From Metabacillus idriensis (GTDB lineage: Bacteria; Bacillota; Bacilli; Bacillales; Bacillaceae), in assembly GCF_009674765.1 (NCBI RefSeq), contig NZ_WKKF01000002.1, forward strand, positions 372,001 to 436,000: 64,000 bases of DNA, written 5' to 3'. The stretch's first letter is position 1. Each line of letters starts with the position of its first letter. Below the pieces are notes generated by a model. It was not told the DNA's origin. It did not search any database and saw only the letters and a program-made list of their open reading frames with translations. The translations under genes and the position numbers were made by a program. Positions 17,350 through 24,305 of this stretch are shown piece after piece.

Positions 17350-17567
17350 TGCTTGTCTTAACTAGAAAAACGGGAGAAGCCATTCAAATTGGCGATGATA
17401 TTGAAATTTCGGTGATATCTATTGCCGGCGACCAGGTGAAAATCGGTATTAATGCTCCTAAAAATGTAGATATCCATAGAAAAGAGGTCTACCTCTCGAT
17501 TCAAGAAGAAAATAACAAAGCAGCAGATGTATCCTTAGATATGCTTGCTCAATTGAAGAACAGATAA
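17349..17567 (+). CDS. csrA: Carbon storage regulator CsrA
   Basis: A 72-residue RNA-binding protein beginning [20 protein letters not shown] and containing the binding-surface segment [19 protein letters not shown]. It represses hag translation by covering the ribosome site and is titrated by FliW. The ATG at 17349 overlaps the fliW stop and follows GGGAGGGAGC; the in-frame ATG at 17334 is upstream of that site and is not used. Confidence 0.97.
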   Translation: MLVLTRKTGEAIQIGDDIEISVISIAGDQVKIGINAPKNVDIHRKEVYLSIQEENNKAADVSLDMLAQLKNR

Positions 17568-17596
17568 CTTTAAGCACATTCGCTTAAGGTTTTTTT
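17568..17596 (+). terminator. Intrinsic terminator after csrA
   Basis: CTTTAAGC and GCTTAAGG pair around ACATTC and are followed by seven T. It separates csrA from the hag promoter. Confidence 0.87.
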
Positions 17597-17616
17597 ATGA
17601 AATTTTCTAAATGCTA

Positions 17617-17643
17617 TAAAACAACTCCAGATCATGTCGATAT
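17617..17643 (+). promoter_or_regulatory. Sigma-D promoter of hag
   Basis: TAAA at 17617-17620 and GTCGATAT at 17636-17643 are spaced by exactly 15 bases, a near-perfect sigma-D promoter. The leader to the start codon is about 100 bases. Confidence 0.88.
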
Positions 17644-17707
17644 AAGAAGTGTAACAAGCAGAACCAACAGGCGGCCGACCGTTGCGACTGCGAGTATATA
17701 AGAATTC

Positions 17708-17717
17708 ACATGGATGT
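17708..17717 (+). promoter_or_regulatory. CsrA-binding site in the hag leader
   Basis: ACATGGATGT matches the CsrA consensus ACARGGATGT at nine of ten positions and lies in the short hairpin CACAT-GG-ATGTG. It is 20 bases upstream of the AAGGAGG ribosome site (17737-17743), itself a likely second GGA-containing CsrA contact, as in the two-site arrangement of the B. subtilis hag leader. Confidence 0.7.
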
Positions 17718-17753
17718 GGATTACTACAATTATTTCAAGGAGGAAATTTTAAA

Positions 17754-18988
17754 ATGAGAATTAATCATAATATTGCGGCTCTTAATACTTACAATAAGTT
17801 GAACAGTGCTTCTACTGCTCAATCAAAGTCTATGGAGAAATTATCATCAGGTCTTCGGATTAACCGTGCTGGTGATGATGCAGCTGGTCTTGCGATTTCT
17901 GAAAAAATGCGTGGACAAATCCGTGGTTTAGATCAAGCATCACGTAATTCACAAGATGCTATTTCTATGATTCAAACTGCTGAGGGTGCTTTAAACGAAA
18001 CGCATGATATTCTTCAACGTATGCGTGAATTAGCAGTTCAATCATCTAATGATACAAATACAGGAACAGACCGTACACGTATCCAAGAAGAAGTTGATGA
18101 ACTTGCTAAGGAAATTACTAGAATATCTAATACAACAGAATTTAATACTCAGAAAGTTTTAGATGGGCAAGGTGCAGCTTCTTTAACTTTTCAAATCGGC
18201 GCTAATGAAGATCAAACAATTACCTTAGATATAAATGCAATGGATGCAAAAACTCTAGGGGTAGATGATGGAACTGGACTAGCTGCAACGGTAGCAGGCG
18301 GTGACGCAACTACATCTGCTGGTATCGATGTATCAACTGATGCTGCAACAGCAACAGCCGCAATTACTACTATTCAAACTGCAATTGATACAGTATCTGC
18401 TGAACGATCAAAACTGGGCGCTTATTCAAATCGTTTAGAACACACAATCAATAACTTAGGAACATCTTCTGAAAACCTAACTGCTGCAGAATCACGTGTT
18501 CGTGACGTAGATTATGTTTTAGCTGCTTAAGCAGTGACAAGCACAGTCGTCCTGGCTGGTAACGGCCAGAGATCATAATTGGGTGAATTGCTGGAAACCC
18601 CTTAGAGCTTTTCTTGCCACAACGTAGTTGGAAACGACAGGCGTGATGGTCTGAAAAAAGAAAAGATTGGGCAATCAGCAGCCAAGCTCCTGTGAGGAAA
18701 CTCTGGAGAAGGTTCAACGACTAGGATAGACCATCTAAGGCGAAAGCTATGGTGATGAAATCCGTAGGTGAAACAGTGTGGTTCAGCATTGAGGATCCGA
18801 AGTGCCCAACCCCTACTAGGCTGCTAGAGGGTGAAGATATAGTCTGGTCATTTATGAAAGTAAATGTTCGCGCGATGGCGAAAGAAATGATGAACCAAAC
18901 AAAGAATTCTATTCTTTCTCAGGCTGCTCAAGCTATGCTGGCTCAAGCCAACCAACAGCCTCAAGGCGTACTACAATTACTTCGTTAA
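17754..18988 (+). CDS. hag: Flagellin, split by a group I intron (exons 17754-18512 and 18875-18988)
   Basis: Exon 1 (253 codons) starts MRINHNIAALNTYNKLNSAS with KLSSGLRINRAGDDAAGLAIS and ends ENLTAAESRVRDVD. Exon 2 (37 codons plus stop) starts MAKEMMNQTKNSILSQAAQA and ends GVLQLLR. Joined at GAT|ATG they give the canonical RDVDMAKEMM and a 290-residue flagellin, close to the 304 of B. subtilis Hag. Unspliced mRNA stops five codons into the intron (stop at 18528-18530), giving a protein without its C-terminal D0 helix. That helix is needed for filament assembly and includes the FliS contact region. Control: sigma-D promoter, CsrA site and FliW. The 3' exon and terminator look newly acquired, because the tail of another flagellin gene remains at 21989-22015. 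Confidence 0.93.
18513..18874 (+). ncRNA. Group I self-splicing intron in hag
   Basis: A 362-nt insertion with the four ordered core elements of group I introns: P near 18586-18600 (AATTGCTGGAAACCC), Q at 18673-18687 (AATCAGCAGCCAAGC), R at 18712-18723 (GTTCAACGACTA) and S at 18834-18845 (AAGATATAGTCT). GACTA of R pairs with TAGTC of S as P7. A P2-like hairpin (CTGGCT/GGCCAG) is near 18551. The boundaries obey the rules: the last base of the 5' exon is T and the intron ends in G. The intron has no open reading frame of its own. I could not draw a convincing P1 helix by eye. Self-splicing introns in flagellin genes have been reported from thermophilic Bacillus/Geobacillus. Confidence 0.92.
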
Positions 18989-18995
18989 TTTACTT

Positions 18996-19026
18996 AGGGA
19001 TTCTAGCTGAGCTAGAGTCCCTTTTA
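18996..19026 (+). terminator. Intrinsic terminator after hag exon 2
   Basis: GGGATTCTAGC and GCTAGAGTCCC form an 11-bp stem (one G-T pair) with loop TGA and a following TTTT. It is related to, but different from, the terminator at 22024-22054. Confidence 0.9.
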
Positions 19027-19959
19027 TTCATTTTTATTTAGCATCAATCCTATAGAAACTATTTCACTCATATTCATTCCGGTATCAATTCTTACTCTAT
19101 GAAGAAAAGACAAGTGCTGACTGTATAAAGTAACTTGATATCCTTTCTTAGAGAAAGATTTAGTATTTGAACTGAAAAAGCCTGTATATATTTCATAGAT
19201 TTTTTCACTCCTCAGAATCATTACATTCTCCAGAGCTTTATGTATTTCTTCAGTAGGTTTATTCAATTTTATTAAGGCAGGTAAATAAATAGTGGTTCTC
19301 TTACTGCCAGAATCTACTAAAGGCTTTTGATCTTCAATGTGAATTGTTTTTCTTCCCATCGTTTTGTGAATGTATATATTTACTATTCTTAAGTAGGCAT
19401 GGATTTGTTTTTGATTATATAAAACCAGCCTATTTTGCCCGTCTATGTTAAAACTGAGGTTATACCTACAAAAAAGAAGTTCTCTTAAAAATGTATTTTC
19501 CGCAGGATCAAAGGAGTCAGTAGAAAGTACAATTTTCAGAGGTGTGGGACCCATTATTTTTAAGTGTCCATCATCTTGATACCACCAAGCTAATGCTAGG
19601 GGAGTCATTGTCTTTTCTAGAAGTTCATAAGGTAGAATCTTTTTTCTCTGTTTGTACCAAAGAGGTTTTAAGTTATTAAGAATAGGGGTAGTTTTAGATT
19701 GGACATAATATTGTTCTGAGTATCCAGCTTTTAGGCGAGAATCATTTATCTTTCTGTATACAGGAGCAGTTATAGGTAAGAAATCTTTTAGTTCCTTATA
19801 ACAATGGAAACACCAGCCTGAGTCTTTTATAGAATGAGAGAAACGAAGTCTTGGACGTTTTCCTGCTTCATCCGTTAAATTTCCATCCCCAAGTAATTTT
19901 CCTGTTAACATTTCTAACATTTTTATAGGATATTTATCTAGCAATAGGTTTAGATCCAA
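19024..19959 (-). CDS. Free-standing LAGLIDADG homing endonuclease
   Basis: A 311-residue protein with two LAGLIDADG-type motifs: MLTGKLLGDG at about residues 17-26 and LALAWWYQDDG at about 121-131. Each ends in the acidic residue expected to bind the catalytic metal. Two motifs in one chain suggest a monomeric, pseudo-symmetric enzyme. It starts with TTG at 19959, preceded by GAGGTGAAAAGAA. It is not inside the intron but lies convergent to hag, its stop reaching into the hag terminator. I infer that it cuts intronless flagellin alleles and drives spread of the nearby intron; the target is unproven. A GAAC-N4-GTTC box overlaps the likely promoter. A fossil endonuclease is possible, but the frame is fully open. 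Confidence 0.82.
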   Translation of the reverse strand: MDLNLLLDKYPIKMLEMLTGKLLGDGNLTDEAGKRPRLRFSHSIKDSGWCFHCYKELKDFLPITAPVYRKINDSRLKAGYSEQYYVQSKTTPILNNLKPLWYKQRKKILPYELLEKTMTPLALAWWYQDDGHLKIMGPTPLKIVLSTDSFDPAENTFLRELLFCRYNLSFNIDGQNRLVLYNQKQIHAYLRIVNIYIHKTMGRKTIHIEDQKPLVDSGSKRTTIYLPALIKLNKPTEEIHKALENVMILRSEKIYEIYTGFFSSNTKSFSKKGYQVTLYSQHLSFLHRVRIDTGMNMSEIVSIGLMLNKNE

Positions 19960-19981
19960 TTCTTTTCACCTCACCATAAAG

Positions 19982-20029
19982 GAACGTACGTTCTAACTTT
20001 ATTATAATTAGTTAAAGTCCTTGAAGCAA
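19982..20029 (-). promoter_or_regulatory. Promoter with LexA-type SOS box for the endonuclease gene
   Basis: GAACGTACGTTC at 19982-19993 is a perfect palindrome fitting the Gram-positive LexA core GAAC-RNRY-GTTY. On the minus strand it lies just downstream of TATAAT (20006-20001), with TTGCTT (20029-20024) 17 bases further up. The box would cover the transcription start, a typical repressor position. Confidence 0.6.
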
Positions 20030-20127
20030 TCAATATCAATTATTTTCCCACAGGAAAACCAGAAAAAAGGTGCTTGAGCCCCTTTACTTTAATGCTTTGA
20101 AATTCATTAGATCTTAAAATTTTCAAA

Positions 20128-20163
20128 TAAAAAGAGCAGCCTCATATTGAGAATCTGCTCTTG
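20128..20163 (-). terminator. Intrinsic terminator of the lipoprotein gene
   Basis: AAGAGCAG and CTGCTCTT pair around CCTCATATTGAGAAT. On the minus strand the stem is followed by T residues. It sits at the end of the small lipoprotein gene. Confidence 0.8.
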
Positions 20164-20472
20164 CTATTTTTCATCATCTATTTCACCGTATCCGCCGATA
20201 TCAAAATCAGCTCTGTAATCTACCATAACAGAATATTTTTTATTTTTTTCATTTCTTACATACCCATTTACAAATGCAACACCAACATCTTCTTTCGTAA
20301 TTTGCACATCTGTGACAACAAAATCTATATCTTCTTCTACAAGCATGTATTCGGCAGCCACATTAGAAGCTGTTTCTTCAATATATTTTTTATCCATTCC
20401 ATCCTCCTTGTTGCAACCAGCGATAAGTAATATAGAGATGAAAAAACATGTTTTTATAACTTTTCTCATCAT
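20164..20472 (-). CDS. Small lipoprotein, candidate immunity protein for the adjacent lipase
   Basis: A 102-residue lipoprotein. A signal peptide ends in the lipobox LIAGC (Cys about residue 20), so it should be anchored to the outer face of the membrane. The mature part (YIEETASNVAAEYMLVEEDIDFVVTDVQITKEDVGVAFVNGYV) looks like a small helix-plus-sheet, cystatin-like domain, similar in style to DUF4467/DUF1433 lipoproteins. It is divergent from the lipase gene, 64 bases away. In S. aureus the lipoprotein TilA neutralises the secreted lipase toxin TslA from this cellular position. Immunity is an inference from context, lipidation and size; I cannot align it to TilA here. The start could be either of two adjacent ATGs. 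Confidence 0.65.
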   Translation of the reverse strand: MMRKVIKTCFFISILLIAGCNKEDGMDKKYIEETASNVAAEYMLVEEDIDFVVTDVQITKEDVGVAFVNGYVRNEKNKKYSVMVDYRADFDIGGYGEIDDEK

Positions 20473-20536
20473 TTGCGCCCCAAACTATTGGAAAATTTTA
20501 TATAATATAATTATACCATAGTGATGAGGTGAGACA
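20473..20536. promoter_or_regulatory. Divergent promoter region of the lipase cassette
   Basis: The 64-base gap between the lipoprotein and lipase genes is AT-rich and contains TATAATATAATTATACC, offering -10-like hexamers on both strands. Individual promoters cannot be assigned with confidence. Confidence 0.4.
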
Positions 20537-21667
20537 ATGGATACATATAGAATAAGAGACGAATTGTATCATAGGTTGAGCCAGTTCGCTTACAATGACA
20601 AGCACATCAAAAAATTCAATTTGAGATTCGAAGATGGAAAACAGAATTGGAGTATTATTGGCAAAGAAGACTTTCTGCTCAATGATGAAGACACTGGATT
20701 TAATGCGGTTATATATAAAAACAATAATGAAATTGTGATATCTTTTCGCGGCACAGAAGGTGATCAACTATTCGGAGATGGATGGAAGGATATCGTTGCC
20801 GATGTACAGTATGTTGTAGCTAAAGACAAAGTTGATAAGTTTGGACTTAACATGCATACTTCTGGGGATAAAATCAATATTGATTTTCATCAAAAGAATC
20901 AATTCAGACAATCTGAGAACTTAGTGGCAGCAGTTAAAGAAAAATATCCAAATGCAAATATCTCTGTTACAGGGCATTCATTGGGTGGAGCCCTTGCATC
21001 TTATTCAGCTGCTATGACTGATGTTAATGCCGTTACATTCAACTCGCCTAGTGTAGTTGAATTACTTCCTAAAGAAAAACAAATGCAAGTTGCGGAAGGG
21101 AAATTTGATAAGCAAATTGTAAATTATGTTCACCCTAGAGATTCAATCAGTGCCGGTGCTTTCAAACCGTATGAGCGCCACATAGGGTCTACTTATTACA
21201 TTGGCACCCTTTATGAATATGAGAACACAAATACGAATCCTATCACGAGGTTCTTAAAATCAATCTCTGATGACAATTACCATGCACTTGATCACTATAG
21301 TTTTGATGCATTTGGAAATATTAACAATTCGATCTTAACGAACGTCTTAACTGGAAAGGTAAGCTGGCAGTCTCCTAGATTCTTTTCATCCACCGTAGCA
21401 AGTATTGAAGTCACTCCTGATGACCTTGAAAACACAGCAAAACAATTAGATGAGTACGTCAGTCGTGTTGAAGATTTATGCCATGATATTAAGAGGTCTG
21501 CAAACATGCTGGATAATATTAAGCGCTCTGACTATATCATTGATGAGGTTATTCATTCTGCTCAAGATTTCAATGAATGGTTCAATCAAAGAACCTTAGA
21601 AATTAAACATAAATTAAATTCAGCTGCAGTTGCATATGTAGAGGCGGATAAACTACATGGACAATAA
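20537..21667 (+). CDS. Class 3 lipase with C-terminal WXG100-like domain (TslA-like T7SS effector)
   Basis: A 376-residue protein. Residues 1-280 form a class 3 lipase domain: EIVISFRGTEG, the nucleophile elbow TGHSLGG (Ser148), YVHPRDSIS (Asp202) and DNYHALDHYSF (His253 or His249) supply a catalytic triad. Residues 285-376 are a helical domain starting SIEVTPDDLENTAKQLDEY, with a Trp near 348 and ending AAVAYVEADKLHG, the look of a WXG100-type targeting helix pair. No signal peptide is seen. The order lipase-then-targeting domain is that of TslA, the reverse-arranged type VII secreted lipase of S. aureus. The next gene overlaps by 11 bases and may encode its secretion partner. No secretion apparatus is in the window. 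A housekeeping lipase is less likely given the tail and neighbours. Confidence 0.75.
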   Translation: MDTYRIRDELYHRLSQFAYNDKHIKKFNLRFEDGKQNWSIIGKEDFLLNDEDTGFNAVIYKNNNEIVISFRGTEGDQLFGDGWKDIVADVQYVVAKDKVDKFGLNMHTSGDKINIDFHQKNQFRQSENLVAAVKEKYPNANISVTGHSLGGALASYSAAMTDVNAVTFNSPSVVELLPKEKQMQVAEGKFDKQIVNYVHPRDSISAGAFKPYERHIGSTYYIGTLYEYENTNTNPITRFLKSISDDNYHALDHYSFDAFGNINNSILTNVLTGKVSWQSPRFFSSTVASIEVTPDDLENTAKQLDEYVSRVEDLCHDIKRSANMLDNIKRSDYIIDEVIHSAQDFNEWFNQRTLEIKHKLNSAAVAYVEADKLHGQ

Positions 21668-21965
21668 GGAATTAGAAGTATTATTAAAAGAACATGATGA
21701 TCTGGGAGAGCTCAAATCGTCCTATGATTTCTTCATAGATCGAATTAGAGCTGAACAAAACTTGATTAAGAATATTATGGAGAATGTCTATTATTGGAAG
21801 ACGGGGGAGGGTAAGAAAGCTTTCTTATCTGAGCTTGAGGATTACAATTACCAGTACACGATGAAGATCATTCAGCTGGAATCTACTTATCATGATATTG
21901 GACAAGCACAGAAAAATATTAGGTCTAAGATAAATACTAAGTTATCTAATGGACCTAAATTTTAA
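21657..21965 (+). CDS. Small WXG100-like partner of the lipase
   Basis: A 102-residue, highly helical protein. Two long helices flank YYWKTGEGKKAFLSELEDY, a W-x-x-G turn (Trp47, Gly50) followed by a hydrophobic/aromatic pair, as in WXG100 and DUF5082-type small type VII proteins. The ATG lies inside the end of the lipase frame (11-base overlap), so expression is coupled. In characterised LXG and TslA systems, small helical proteins encoded beside the toxin pair with its targeting domain to form the exported complex. I infer that role here. There is no signal peptide. Confidence 0.65.
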   Translation: MDNKELEVLLKEHDDLGELKSSYDFFIDRIRAEQNLIKNIMENVYYWKTGEGKKAFLSELEDYNYQYTMKIIQLESTYHDIGQAQKNIRSKINTKLSNGPKF

Positions 21966-21988
21966 GTAAATAAGAAAAAAGGAAAGAA

Positions 21989-22015
21989 CAAGATGTTCTT
22001 CAATTACTTCGTTAA
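21989..22015 (+). pseudogene. Relic of a flagellin gene 3' end (last eight codons and stop)
   Basis: The frame CAA GAT GTT CTT CAA TTA CTT CGT TAA encodes QDVLQLLR-stop, the invariant flagellin C-terminus. The intact hag end at 18962-18988 encodes QGVLQLLR. The two share 17 identical bases (CAATTACTTCGTTAATT), while the codons before differ mostly at third positions and the bases after diverge. This is what a diverged allele of flagellin would leave, and a hag-type terminator follows immediately. No upstream flagellin sequence precedes it. Confidence 0.82.
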
Positions 22016-22023
22016 TTGGATCA

Positions 22024-22054
22024 AAGACTCTAGCCATGCTAGGGTCTTTTTTAT
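22024..22054 (+). terminator. Probable original hag terminator
   Basis: GACTCTAGC and GCTAGGGTC pair around CAT and are followed by TTTTTT. It sits directly behind the flagellin relic and before flaG, where the hag terminator is expected in this gene order. Confidence 0.88.
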
Positions 22055-22101
22055 ATAGATACATCTATTCAACATTTAAGCTGAATTTAAACTTTAAACC
22101 T

Positions 22102-22128
22102 TCAACATCCTATAAATCCAACCGATAT
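22102..22128 (+). promoter_or_regulatory. Putative sigma-D promoter of flaG-fliD-fliS-fliT
   Basis: TCAA at 22102-22105 and ACCGATAT at 22121-22128 with a 15-base spacer match the sigma-D pattern with one mismatch in each half. It lies 36 bases before flaG. Confidence 0.65.
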
Positions 22129-22164
22129 AACCATTAGAACATTAATCCCAAGGAGCGACCCACC

Positions 22165-22497
22165 ATGATGATCGAAAAAATGTCATCGCAGCCTGGTCCC
22201 CGCATCTCAGAAATTGACACTAACACTATTAAACTTCCAGAACATAAAAAAGAAGAATACATACCTGCATTTCCAAAAGAAGAAATAGAAAAAGTGATAA
22301 ATGGCATTAATGATTTCTTGCAGCCGGCTAACACACATATTCAATTTCAGCTGCATGAAAAGCTGAATGAATATTACGTGACAGTCGTTGATAATCAAAC
22401 AAAAGAGATCGTACGAGAAATTCCATCGAGAAAAATGCTCGATTTGTATGCAGCTATGACAGAGTTTCTAGGCTTTGTTGTAGACAAGAAAATTTAG
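22165..22497 (+). CDS. flaG: Flagellar protein FlaG
   Basis: A 110-residue FlaG/YvyC family protein. The C-terminal half (IQFQLHEKLNEYYVTVVDNQTKEIVREIPSRKMLDLYAAMTEFLG) is the conserved domain; the N-terminus is a short variable tail. It is thought to influence filament length. It is the first gene of the flaG-fliD-fliS-fliT group, 15 bases before fliD, and its AGGAG site lies nine bases before the ATG. Confidence 0.92.
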   Translation: MMIEKMSSQPGPRISEIDTNTIKLPEHKKEEYIPAFPKEEIEKVINGINDFLQPANTHIQFQLHEKLNEYYVTVVDNQTKEIVREIPSRKMLDLYAAMTEFLGFVVDKKI

Positions 22498-22511
22498 AGA
22501 GGTGATACAGA

Positions 22512-24290
22512 ATGGTTCGAATAGGTGGTTTAGCAAGTGGAATGGATATTGATTCGCTTGTTGCTGACTTAATGAAAGCAGAGAGAATGCCTCTTGATAA
22601 ATTAAAGCAAAACAAACAAACGCTTGAATGGCAGCGGGACGGCTATCGTGAAATGAACAGCCTGCTGTTTGCATTCCGTAATGCGACCTTCGATATGAAG
22701 CTTTCCAGCAACTACCGTGCACGGGCAACGAACAGCTCGAATTCTGATAAAGTGACGGCAACTGCTACGAGCTCTGCAAGCACATCTTCCTACTCAATTT
22801 CAAAAGTAGACCAGCTGGCATCGGCAGCAACAAAAGTAAACGCTGGTGCCATATCAGCATCCGGATCAAAAGTTGATCCTTCAAAATCTCTTTACGAAAT
22901 CAAAGATTCCTTTACCAACCAGAATTTTAACTGGCAGACAGGTACGGTGAAAAATCAGACGATTACCGCTGATGCAGATGGAAGTTCTATAAAACTGACA
23001 TTAGAAAGCGGAGAAGTTCTGAAAAACTACGATAAAGATGCAGTCGTAAAAGTGGACGGGAAATCTTTTACTTTAGTAACTGGCACGCCGCAGGCTGGAG
23101 AAGTACAGTTAGACAGTGACGGCAATCTCGCATTCGGAGAGACTGTCAAAAAAGGCAGTACAGTAAAAGTAGATTACGTAATCGACAGCACAGACAATTA
23201 CATGTCTTTTGATATGCAGACATACACGTCTAAAGGGCAAATCAAAGAAAATTTTCTTATCCGGGGAACAGAATCCTTAAATACCGTTTTTAATAAAATT
23301 AACTCATCTCAGCTGGGTGTAACCGCTTTATACGATTCTTTTTCAGATAAAATTACGCTGACTAGAAAAGAAACGGGTGACTTTAACACGGCTGGCAATG
23401 AAATCATTACTTCTGCTGGTTTCCTGAACAATGTTTTGAGATTTGGTTCTGGAACGGAGACGGGCGGCCAAAACGCAAAATTCACGGTAAACGGACTATC
23501 AACCGAGCGTACATCGAACACCTTTGAAATGAGCGGAGTGACGTTCACTCTAAAAGACACATTCACAGCAGCAGACCCTGCAGTATCAATTAACATCACA
23601 AACGACACGAACGCTGTCTTCGACAACATTAAAAAGTTCGTGACTTTATATAATGAAACCATTGCTAAAATCCAGGGTAAAACAGATGAAACACGATACC
23701 GTGATTACCAGCCGCTATCGGATGAAGAGCGTGAATCTCTGACAGATAAACAGCAGGAACAATGGGATGAAAAAGCGCAAAGCGGACTGCTCAGAAAAGA
23801 CTCAATTCTGACTGGTGCACTCAGTCAAATGCGTTCAGATTTTTATTCCACTCTATCAGCCGCATCTGGCACGTCTTTCACTCATTTGTCCAACATTGGC
23901 ATCTCAACTACTTCAAACTACCGTGAAGGCGGCAAGCTGATCATCGATGAAGCGAAGCTGAAAAAAGCGATTGAAGAGAACCCTGAAGGTGTTGAGAAGC
24001 TATTCACAAGCAACGGTGCGACAAGCGGTGAAAAAGGGATTATCACAAATCTCTATGACAACTTGAAGACTACAATGGACAAGCTGAATGCCAAGGCCGG
24101 AACTTCAAGCTCAACAAGCCAGCAGTTTACAATCGGCAGAAACCTTTCATCGATTGACAATCAAATTTATCGGTTTGAAGACCGGTTAACGCAAGTGGAA
24201 GACCGTTATTGGGCGCAGTTCACGGCGATGGAAAAAGCGATTCAGCGTTCGAATGATCAAATGAATTATCTTATGCAGCAATTCGGTTAA
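22512..24290 (+). CDS. fliD: Flagellar filament cap protein FliD
   Basis: A 592-residue FliD (HAP2). The N-terminal D0/D1 region begins MVRIGGLASGMDIDSLVADLMKAERMPLDKL, and the C-terminal coiled region contains NIGISTTSNYREGGKLIIDEAKLKKAI and ends NDQMNYLMQQFG. It caps the growing filament and folds flagellin subunits. It is about 90 residues longer than B. subtilis FliD; the extra length lies in the variable surface domains (about residues 100-260). Start after AGAGGTGATACAGA. Confidence 0.95.
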   Translation: MVRIGGLASGMDIDSLVADLMKAERMPLDKLKQNKQTLEWQRDGYREMNSLLFAFRNATFDMKLSSNYRARATNSSNSDKVTATATSSASTSSYSISKVDQLASAATKVNAGAISASGSKVDPSKSLYEIKDSFTNQNFNWQTGTVKNQTITADADGSSIKLTLESGEVLKNYDKDAVVKVDGKSFTLVTGTPQAGEVQLDSDGNLAFGETVKKGSTVKVDYVIDSTDNYMSFDMQTYTSKGQIKENFLIRGTESLNTVFNKINSSQLGVTALYDSFSDKITLTRKETGDFNTAGNEIITSAGFLNNVLRFGSGTETGGQNAKFTVNGLSTERTSNTFEMSGVTFTLKDTFTAADPAVSINITNDTNAVFDNIKKFVTLYNETIAKIQGKTDETRYRDYQPLSDEERESLTDKQQEQWDEKAQSGLLRKDSILTGALSQMRSDFYSTLSAASGTSFTHLSNIGISTTSNYREGGKLIIDEAKLKKAIEENPEGVEKLFTSNGATSGEKGIITNLYDNLKTTMDKLNAKAGTSSSTSQQFTIGRNLSSIDNQIYRFEDRLTQVEDRYWAQFTAMEKAIQRSNDQMNYLMQQFG

Positions 24291-24305
24291 AAAGGAGTAA
24301 TGAAA

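Noticed and set aside
18749-18988. Separate 79-residue gene in frame with hag exon 2
   Set aside because: Its first 42 codons are intron sequence containing the R/S core region, with no ribosome site. Only the part after 18874 codes, as hag exon 2.
21989-22015. Chance similarity to the hag 3' end
   Set aside because: A 17-base identity, preservation of the QxVLQLLR codons with mostly third-position changes, and an adjacent hag-type terminator in the expected place make chance unlikely.
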